Part shown: piece after piece, positions 5,862-10,963 of the stretch
Layout: every line of letters begins with the position of its first letter
Numbering within the stretch: position 1 is the first letter of the stretch
Origin: JBBSGD01 sp038254435
GTDB lineage: Bacteria; Actinomycetota; CADDZG01; WHSQ01
Reading direction: 5' to 3'
Length of the DNA stretch: 12,071 bases
Assembly (NCBI GenBank): GCA_038254435.1
Contig: JBBSGD010000052.1
Location: 1 to 12,071 of the forward strand
Notes under the pieces: generated by a model
The model's input: only the letters and a program-made list of their open reading frames with translations
Databases searched by the model: none
What the model was told of the DNA's origin: nothing
Translations under genes and position numbers: made by a program

Positions 5862-6081
5862 CCGGCACGCGCCCGAACAGGTCCGCGAGTCGGTCCGATG
5901 CGCGGGGTCTGCGCCCGCGCTCGACGAGATCGTCAAGCGCCGCTCTGGGGATTCTGACGAGACGGCCGAGCTTTACGTACTCGATTCGGCCCTCGAAGAT
6001 CGCTCGCCTGACCCAGCGTGCCGAAAGGCCGAGGTACTCCGCCGCCTCTGAAACTGTCATCAGCTCCGGTGGTGCTGTCAT
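5839..6081 (-). CDS. xis: Excisionase-type helix-turn-helix protein
   Basis: An 80-residue protein. Residues 7-52 are the HTH_17 excisionase motif: LMTVSEAAEYLGLSARWVRR, then IEYVKLGRLVRIPRAALDDL. These small winged-HTH proteins bind near att sites, bend DNA and turn the integrase toward excision. The start is ATG 6081, because AAGGAG lies 6 bases upstream; the GTG at 6087 would place the Shine-Dalgarno sequence directly against the start. It is divergent from the regulator-integrase pair across about 120 bp, and first in a minus-strand operon with a 72-aa protein, terS and the 5151 gene. The gene symbol is by family; transcription-regulator roles are also possible. Confidence 0.75.
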   Translation of the reverse strand: MTAPPELMTVSEAAEYLGLSARWVRRAIFEGRIEYVKLGRLVRIPRAALDDLVERGRRPRASDRLADLFGRVPGAIAPGR

Positions 6082-6101
6082 GTTCACTCCTTCTGATATG
6101 A

Positions 6102-6178
6102 GGCCGAGTCAACAACCCCATATTGCCACGACCATACGGGTAGGGGCCGGTTTTCCCGCCACATATCTAGACTCGGCC
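6102..6178. promoter_or_regulatory. Paired operator-like inverted repeat in divergent promoter region
   Basis: GGCCGAGTC (6102-6110) and GACTCGGCC (6170-6178) are perfect reverse complements 59 bp apart, one just upstream of the excisionase gene and one overlapping the predicted -35 of the regulator gene. This is how a repressor controlling two divergent promoters would be placed; the XRE-type regulator at 6204 is the obvious candidate to bind. Confidence 0.45.
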
Positions 6179-6203
6179 GCCAGGGTCCGCTAGAGTCCGG
6201 TGC
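6168..6203 (+). promoter_or_regulatory. Predicted promoter for leaderless regulator-integrase mRNA
   Basis: TAGACT (6168-6173), a 17-base spacer and TAGAGT (6191-6196) fit a housekeeping sigma promoter. The ATG at 6204 lies 7 bases after the -10 box, where transcription should begin, and no Shine-Dalgarno sequence precedes it. A leaderless mRNA is therefore predicted, a common arrangement in Actinobacteria. Confidence 0.5.
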
Positions 6204-6911
6204 ATGGCGCCTACCCCGGACGAGCTCGTTGGCGGAAACATGAGGGACCTGCGCATGGCCGCGGGGCTTAGCCAGCGTGACGTGGCCGAGGCCATGGCCG
6301 CGGCGGGGTTCGACTGGCGGCGAGGCATCGTGGGCCAGGTCGAGTCCGGCGACCGACGTGTCGCCCTAGACGAGCTGGCGGCGGTTGCCGCCTTCTTTGA
6401 GTTGCCGCCCATTGCGCTGCTCATCGGACCGGGCTCGATGAGCGCCTACTCAGAAGTGAAGTTCGGCTCGACAACGGTGCCGGCCCAAACATGGAGAAAT
6501 CTGTGGGCTGAGTGGCCGTGGCAGAAAGAACCGTCGCCGCGACCCCACCGACAGGCCATCGATTACCTGTTCGCAAAGTGCCAGCGTCCTTGGGCGCGAC
6601 GCTGGCGCTCGAAGAAGGGGCACCCTGCGGAGTCGTTCCGGCTCGCGCGGCTAGAGGTTCTCGGCAAGCGCACTCGTTTCCCAGGGCCGTCCTACCTCGT
6701 CCAGACCCCCACCAGCATCGTCTCGCAGCATCACCCCTGGGGCGCCGAGACAGCTATCAAGCTCACGCCGGGCGATGTCTACGTCGCCCGCGACGAGGTG
6801 GAGGCGGAACTGCTCGCCAACCTCGAGAACACGGGCGCCGTGCGCAGGGTCTCCGCTCAAGCCGCTTTCGAGATACGTAAGCGCCGGCGACGCGAGGGAG
6901 GGAGCAAGTGA
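6204..6911 (+). CDS. XRE-family regulator with unusual C-terminal domain
   Basis: A 235-residue protein. Residues 11-70 are an XRE helix-turn-helix of the actinobacterial form (MRDLRMAAGLSQRDVAEAMA, then IVGQVESGDRRVALDELAAV). The long C-terminal part (residues 80-235) is not a typical repressor domain: it is Trp/Arg-rich (WRNLWAEWPWQ, RPWARRWRSKK) and ends with a small beta-type module (IKLTPGDVYVARDEVEAELL) reminiscent of short phage structural or connector proteins. There is no LexA-like peptidase or metallopeptidase motif. Its stop codon overlaps the integrase GTG by 4 bases (GTGA), so the two are co-translated. Probable immunity or lysogeny repressor of the element, inferred from position. 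Confidence 0.7.
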   Translation: MAPTPDELVGGNMRDLRMAAGLSQRDVAEAMAAAGFDWRRGIVGQVESGDRRVALDELAAVAAFFELPPIALLIGPGSMSAYSEVKFGSTTVPAQTWRNLWAEWPWQKEPSPRPHRQAIDYLFAKCQRPWARRWRSKKGHPAESFRLARLEVLGKRTRFPGPSYLVQTPTSIVSQHHPWGAETAIKLTPGDVYVARDEVEAELLANLENTGAVRRVSAQAAFEIRKRRRREGGSK

Positions 6912-8083
6912 CCGAGCACAAGCAACTGCCACCCGGTATCCGGGAGTACCGCAGCCGCTATCAGGTTCGCTACTACGGGAGTGATGGGAAGAGGCGCGCT
7001 CAGAGCTTCGACCGCCTAACGGACGCGAAGAGGTTTCAGCGAGCGACTGAGGTTGACAAGGACCGTCAGCAGTGGCTCGACCCTCGGCTGGGTCAGACAG
7101 CCTTCGATAAGTGGGCGCAGACCCGCCTCGATAGCAAGCACGACCTCCGACCCTCCACGCGCGCCACTGATACCAGCTACATGCGGAATCACGTCGCACC
7201 AGGCTTCGGGGGGACACCACTGGCTCGCATAAGGCCCCTCGAGGTACAGGAGTGGGTGAACGGCCTCGCGGCCAAGGGGCTCGCTCCCAAGACTGTCAGA
7301 GAGTGCTACAGACTGATGGCGGCCACCATGCGGGCCGCCGTGGATGCGCGCCTCATCGTCGAGAGCCCCTGCCGTGGGATCAACCTGCCTCGCACACCCC
7401 GGCAGGAGCAGCGTTTCCTAACGGCCGAAGAGGTCGAGAGCCTGGCGGACTCAGTCGATGCTCACTACCGGGCTCTCGTGCTGAGCGCGGTCTACTTGGG
7501 GTGTAGATGGGGAGAGTTCGCCGGGCTCAAGCGAAAGAACCTCGACCTCCTGCGCCGGCGTGTCCAAGTCGTGGGGACGCTCGAGGACATCGGCGGGAGG
7601 GTCCGTTATGTGGCGGACACCAAGACCAAGACAAGCCGGCGCTCACTCTCGGTCCCCCGATTCCTGGCTGACGAACTGGCCACCTATCTAGGCGAGGCTC
7701 CTGCCAGCGACTTCGTGTTCGTCACCAAGCGAGGGTTACCGCTTCGACGTGGAGCCTTCCGAGGGAGCGTGTGGCTCCCGGCCATCAGAAGCGCGGGACT
7801 CGCTCCCCTGCGCTTCCATGATCTGCGGCACACGTGCGCTGGCCTTCTCATTGCCGAGGGTGCTCACCCCAAAGAGATACAGGCCCGTCTCGGGCACTCC
7901 TCAATTACGACCACTCTCGACCGCTACGGCCATCTCATGCCGAGCCTCGACGACAAGCTAACTGACCGCCTCGACGCGGCGCGCTCGAGGGCGCAAGCGA
8001 AGGCTAACGGGGACCAAATGGGGACCAAGCAGGGACCAGACGTTATCCCGCTCGCACGAGTTTCTGACGGAGCGGCCCCCTGA
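6908..8083 (+). CDS. int: Tyrosine-type site-specific integrase
   Basis: The 391-residue product has the layout of phage integrases: an arm-binding N-terminus (residues 10-50, with YRSRYQVRYYGSDGKRRAQS), a core-binding SAM-like domain (about 62-160) and the catalytic domain (170-345). The active-site set is complete: Arg200 (GCRWGEF), the beta-hairpin Lys (TKTKTSRRS, 238-246), His304 and Arg307 (FHDLRHTC), His330 (LGHSS) and the nucleophile Tyr340 (DRYGHL). The start is GTG 6908, overlapping the regulator stop. It ends 14 bp before the attachment repeat at the tRNA-Leu 3' end, its presumed target. The last 25 codons contain the GGGGACCAAAT repeats, so coding and arm-site functions overlap. 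Confidence 0.93.
   Translation: MTEHKQLPPGIREYRSRYQVRYYGSDGKRRAQSFDRLTDAKRFQRATEVDKDRQQWLDPRLGQTAFDKWAQTRLDSKHDLRPSTRATDTSYMRNHVAPGFGGTPLARIRPLEVQEWVNGLAAKGLAPKTVRECYRLMAATMRAAVDARLIVESPCRGINLPRTPRQEQRFLTAEEVESLADSVDAHYRALVLSAVYLGCRWGEFAGLKRKNLDLLRRRVQVVGTLEDIGGRVRYVADTKTKTSRRSLSVPRFLADELATYLGEAPASDFVFVTKRGLPLRRGAFRGSVWLPAIRSAGLAPLRFHDLRHTCAGLLIAEGAHPKEIQARLGHSSITTTLDRYGHLMPSLDDKLTDRLDAARSRAQAKANGDQMGTKQGPDVIPLARVSDGAAP
8009..8039 (+). repeat. Right arm-type repeats inside the integrase 3' end
   Basis: GGGGACCAAAT (8009-8019), GGGGACCAA (8020-8028) and AGGGACCAGA (8031-8040) repeat the array at 243-273 in the same orientation. They encode the NGDQMGTKQGP stretch at the integrase C-terminus. 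The array is 58 bases from the core repeat. Confidence 0.5.
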
Positions 8084-8097
8084 CCAGGACTTTCATT

Positions 8098-8158
8098 GTG
8101 TCGGAGGGGGGACTTGAACCCCCACCCACTGTTTAAGTGGACTAGGCCCTCAACCTAG
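8098..8158. repeat. Right attachment repeat, within intact tRNA-Leu
   Basis: Identical to 65-125. The repeat supplies the tRNA from the anticodon arm to the 3' end, so the tRNA gene stays functional after integration. Confidence 0.92.
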
Positions 8159-8185
8159 CGCGTCTGCCTATTCCGCCACTCCGAC
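8099..8185 (-). tRNA. tRNA-Leu (anticodon GAG)
   Basis: The minus strand folds as a class II tRNA of 87 bases without an encoded CCA. The acceptor arm GTCGGAG pairs with CTCCGAC, with discriminator A. The anticodon stem CTAGG/CCTAG encloses the loop TTGAGGG, giving anticodon GAG (codons CUC and CUU). A long variable arm (CCACT/AGTGG) and the T arm GGGGG-TTCAAGT-CCCCC are as expected for leucine. It hosts the integrated element: its 3' part is the att core. Confidence 0.95.
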
Positions 8186-8231
8186 AATGAACGCCTCGGA
8201 GCTTCCGAGCTCCGGTGACGGGACGGAGGCC

Positions 8232-8237
8232 AGTATA
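8232..8237 (-). promoter_or_regulatory. -10 box of the tRNA-Leu promoter
   Basis: On the minus strand TATACT lies 46 bases before the tRNA 5' end, in the 79-base gap after the solute-binding protein gene. It is a near-perfect -10 hexamer; no good -35 is seen at 16-18 bases. A 6-bp inverted repeat (CTCGGA, 8195-8200, and TCCGAG, 8204-8209) falls in the tRNA leader. Confidence 0.45.
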
Positions 8238-8264
8238 CCGGGGGGCCCTTCCGGCCCGCGAGAG

Positions 8265-9647
8265 TCATCGTTTGGCGCCGGAGCTCCTGAACCAGGCCTG
8301 CATGTTCCACAGAGGACCCTCATATGTGGGATTGGGGCTCAGGCCCGAAAGGCCGGGCCGGAACGCGACCACTGAGTCGACCTGGGCGAGCGGCAGCCAC
8401 GCCTTGGAGTCATAGCCGGCGCGCCTGCTACCCACACCGGGCGCCGTCACGCGCCGCACCACCGCCACGTCCGCCAGGGACTCGCGAGTGGGCGACCGGT
8501 AGTAGCTCGGATCCAGGCCCAGGGAGTCCACGCTGAATCCGTTGCTCATGAGGTCGATACGCACGGCCTGCTGGAGAAGCGTGCCCAGCTCGTCGCCGTT
8601 CTCGGCCGCCAGCGTGATAGTTCCGTGCGGCGAAGAGCCTCCCGGATGGGCGTGTGCCCACGGGCCGCGCGCGCCGCCCGGGCCTGGCGCGGGGTAGAGG
8701 GTGTTGGACAGCCGGCCGCCCGATCCCACCAGCTGGGTGACCATCGACAGTCGATCGACGTTGCGGGTCACAGCCCGCCGCACCCGGGGGCCGGCTCCGC
8801 CCAAATCTAGGGCGATCGACTCCCATCCGAGAAGCGAGGACGCCGACAAACCTCGTTCGCGGAGCCGCTGCAGAAGGTTGACGGAGTACGGGGGCGCGGC
8901 GGCATCGAGCCTTCCCCTTTGAAGAAGCAGCAGCATAGGTTCGAGGTCGGCGACGAAGCGCACACGCACCTTGTGGAGATAAGCCCTGGAGCCAAACCAG
9001 CTTCTATTGCGAACGTAGTCGAGTCCCCGGCCACGCATCACCGACGATAGCTTGTACGGCCCGCCCGACACGCGGCCCCCTGCCTTCCCGCCGGGAAGCA
9101 CGAATGCGGCGGTAGCAAGGGTCCGCGGCCAGTTCTCGCTGTTGCCCCGCAGCGCGACAACTCGTTTGCCCACAACGCTCACGCGCGTTACCGCTGCGAA
9201 GCCGGACGGCTTCCTAGCTCGGGCGATGCTGGCCGCGACGTCGCGCGCAGTGATGGCAGCTCCGTTGCTCCACCGGGCCTTGCGAAGGACCACGCGCACG
9301 CCTCCTGCCTCCCCTTTCAAGCGCGCCGCAAGATAGGGCTGCGCCGACCCGCTGGGCCGGAAGCGAAACAGCGACGGATAGAGGGGGGTCACGACCGCAT
9401 AGGTCAGGTAGTCGGCTCGGCGCGAGTAGGGGTCCAGGGTCGTCGGTGCCCCCAGGAGGCCGAACGTTACGCTCCCGCCATAATGCGGCGTCGGCGCGGG
9501 CTGCACCGCTGCGCCCGGCCGAGTCGAGTCTGCGCCCGGCCGAGTCGAGTCTGCGCCGGTACAAGAGGCTGCGAAAACTAGTGCCATTACGGCGGCGGCG
9601 GCTCGGCCCACGCGTCTACCTATCGTCGAGAGAGATGCCGGCGGCAT
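8265..9647 (-). CDS. ABC transporter substrate-binding lipoprotein, family 5
   Basis: A 460-residue protein with a lipoprotein signal and lipobox AASC (Cys29), then a short linker GADSTRPGADSTRPGA. The mature part follows the SBP_bac_5 (peptide/nickel) fold: GGSVTFGLLGAPTTLDPYSR near the N-terminus, VVTPLYPSLFRF, the characteristic WSNGAAITARDVAASIARA and SGGPYKLSS, and a Tyr-rich late region (LGLDPSYYRSP). It would bind a peptide or other solute outside the membrane and deliver it to an ABC permease, but no permease or ATPase gene is adjacent, so the partner is unknown. It is shorter than most family members (about 500-550), without any obvious gap. It follows secG on the same strand at 81 bp. 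Confidence 0.8.
   Translation of the reverse strand: MPPASLSTIGRRVGRAAAAVMALVFAASCTGADSTRPGADSTRPGAAVQPAPTPHYGGSVTFGLLGAPTTLDPYSRRADYLTYAVVTPLYPSLFRFRPSGSAQPYLAARLKGEAGGVRVVLRKARWSNGAAITARDVAASIARARKPSGFAAVTRVSVVGKRVVALRGNSENWPRTLATAAFVLPGGKAGGRVSGGPYKLSSVMRGRGLDYVRNRSWFGSRAYLHKVRVRFVADLEPMLLLLQRGRLDAAAPPYSVNLLQRLRERGLSASSLLGWESIALDLGGAGPRVRRAVTRNVDRLSMVTQLVGSGGRLSNTLYPAPGPGGARGPWAHAHPGGSSPHGTITLAAENGDELGTLLQQAVRIDLMSNGFSVDSLGLDPSYYRSPTRESLADVAVVRRVTAPGVGSRRAGYDSKAWLPLAQVDSVVAFRPGLSGLSPNPTYEGPLWNMQAWFRSSGAKR
9510..9551 (-). repeat. 21-bp perfect tandem repeat in the lipoprotein linker
   Basis: Two identical 21-bp units (9510-9530, 9531-9551) encode ADSTRPG twice, just after the lipidated Cys. 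Being a multiple of three, the repeat can change copy number without a frameshift. Confidence 0.85.
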
Positions 9648-9728
9648 CGAACCCGCCCATGCCCTTCGGCACGATCCCGCCTTGGAGGATCAGCGATCCC
9701 TTGAAGATCCTGACGATTGCCCCGGACC

Positions 9729-9959
9729 TTACGGAGTGAGGCGGAATGCGAGGGTGATCGTGGTGCCGGTGAAGACGACGGCGGTGATGACGGTGAGACG
9801 GTCGAGGTTCTTCTCCATGACCGTCGAGCCCATGGCCTGGCTCTGCATGCCCCCTCCGAACATCTCGGACACTCCACCGCCTCGTCCGGCATGCAGGAGG
9901 ATGAGCAGTATGAGGAACAGCGACGCGATCACGTGGATCACGATGAGGACGGGAGTCAC
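9729..9959 (-). CDS. secG: Preprotein translocase subunit SecG
   Basis: SecG is the small non-essential subunit of the SecYEG channel and supports SecA-driven export. This 76-residue protein has the family layout: TM1 (residues 3-23, VLIVIHVIASLFLILLILLH), a Gly-rich cytoplasmic loop (AGRGGGVSEMFGGGMQSQAM), and TM2 (about 52-72, TVITAVVFTGTTITLAF). The GTG start at 9959 follows GAGGTG at a good distance. It lies near a phosphoglycerate mutase gene; secG beside glycolytic genes is the usual actinobacterial arrangement. The 81 bases to the next gene hold nothing I can support. Confidence 0.92.
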   Translation of the reverse strand: MTPVLIVIHVIASLFLILLILLHAGRGGGVSEMFGGGMQSQAMGSTVMEKNLDRLTVITAVVFTGTTITLAFRLTP

Positions 9960-9990
9960 ATAAACACCTCGGTTTTCGAGCGATCTGAAT

Positions 9991-10012
9991 GTATGGACAA
10001 CGTATGGACAAC
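9991..10012. repeat. 11-bp perfect tandem repeat upstream of secG
   Basis: GTATGGACAAC occurs twice without a gap. Read on the minus strand it gives two TTGTCC boxes 30-50 bases before the secG start, so it could be a regulator-binding site or part of a promoter. Confidence 0.4.
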
Positions 10013-10028
10013 CGGCTTCAGGGTATCC

Positions 10029-10186
10029 GACCGGGGAAATTGAGCGAACCGGCCGCCTCCTGCGGGGCGGCGACGCCCTCCCCGGAGCCAGTGTTGGGAA
10101 TCAGGCCTAAACGAGACGGGCAGCCACCAAGCGGCGAAGGAACCCACCTGCCGGACGGGATGCCCGCCCCAGTTGATGCCTCGGTC
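10029..10186 (+). ncRNA. Candidate structured RNA, possibly 6S-like
   Basis: In the gap before secG, GACCGGGG (10029-10036) pairs with CCTCGGTC (10179-10186) over 8 bp including one G-U pair, which exists only if the plus strand is transcribed. Enclosed helices are GCCGCC/GGCGGC (10052-10057 with 10066-10071), GGCAG/CTGCC (10119-10123 with 10148-10152) and GG-CGGG/CCCG-CC (10153-10168). The order of the motifs CCTCCCCGGAGCC, GGCCTAAACGAG, CCACC and ATGCCTCGG recalls 6S RNA, which has a closing stem and a large central bubble and binds RNA polymerase. I compared this from memory only. The 3' stem overlaps the stop codon of the opposite-strand gene. It could instead be a leader of secG. Confidence 0.35.
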
Positions 10187-10764
10187 AACCGTTGGCGGAA
10201 AGGGAGTTCGTGACTCGCGTCAAGTCAGAGATCGAAGCCTTGCCGTTGCCCTCAACGACGATCCACAAGCCGTCATCGACCACGGTTACCGATCCGTTTG
10301 CTGTTCCAGCGGGGATCCTTCAGCGGATCTATCAATGCCGCGGGCTGGCCCCCGGCGGTACCGACAAACGTGTAGTCGGGGTCCTGCGCTGCCAGTCCCG
10401 CCCAAGCAACCGCCGGATCCTTGATCCCATTGACGTCGAGGTAGGCCTTGATTCCTGAGGAGAAGGTCATGGCGATCTCGGTCCCACCGCAACTCCATAC
10501 TCCCTGCATGTTCGACTGATCGGCCAGCGGGTCGTGAGGAGTTAGCACCTTGTAGGGGAGGTTCGCCCGAGCTTGCGCCAGCGTCCAACTCTGCCTCTCA
10601 GGACAAGGCCCAGGGCCCATATCAAAGATGTTCGTTGAGACGGGCTCACTTCTCGGGGCGGCTCCAGAAGGCGACCACAACACCGCATAGGTCCTGCCGC
10701 CGACGATCATCAGGGCGATTCCAAGCATCATCCACCAGACAGCAGGGCGGGCTCGAGCCCTCAC
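10185..10764 (-). pseudogene. Membrane-anchored protein of unknown function, frameshifted
   Basis: From the GTG at 10764 (GAGAAGGA upstream) there is one N-terminal membrane helix (residues 10-29, WWMMLGIALMIVGG) and an exported domain with WTLAQARANLPYKVLTP, NMQGVWSCGGTEIAMTFSSG and GGQPAALIDPLKDP. The frame then ends early at 10273. Removing one base of the GGGG run at 10311-10314 continues it as DPAGTANGSVTVVDDGLWIV and VEGNGKASISDLTRVTNSLS to a stop at 10185, giving 192 residues. The repaired end fits the domain far better, so the indel is real or a sequencing error. No family is recognised. It lies between apgM and secG on the same strand. Confidence 0.65.
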
Positions 10765-10963
10765 GGAATCCTTCTCTTCCTTAAACGAGATGTCGTGCCC
10801 TGGTCAGTCATGCGCAACCTTGGTTTCCGTGTCGCTCATCCTGCTCCAGTATGCCCCCGTTACGATGACCAGTGAGGTCCCTGGCCGAGGCCGGAGCAGG
10901 CGAGCGAACGTGTGACAGCATGACCGGGAAGCGACCCACGACCGGCGAAATTCGGCCACGCCC

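Larger units (their letters stand above)
65..8158. mobile_element. tRNA-Leu-integrated element (about 8.03 kb), phage-satellite-like
   Basis: The element is bounded by 61-bp perfect direct repeats (65-125 and 8098-8158) made of the tRNA-Leu 3' part. A tyrosine integrase gene sits directly beside the right repeat and points at it, as is usual for elements that target tRNA 3' ends. Other mobile-element genes are an overlapping XRE-type regulator, a divergent excisionase, and a P27-family terminase small subunit. There are no conjugation, replication, large terminase or structural genes. Site-specific excision between the repeats would release a circle of 8,033 bp and restore the tRNA locus. Passenger genes fill the left half. 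I infer a phage satellite or a reduced prophage; a plain integrative element with a leftover terS is the alternative. Confidence 0.85.

Noticed and set aside
9616..9728. Frame reading IFKGSLILQGGIVPKGMGGF before the solute-binding protein
   Set aside because: It looks protein-like over about 30 residues but has no start codon in place and no ribosome binding site; too short to support.
10804..10839. Tiny frame MSDTETKVAHD with a GGAG upstream
   Set aside because: Only 11 codons; a leader peptide or an alternative N-terminus of the next gene is possible but nothing supports either.
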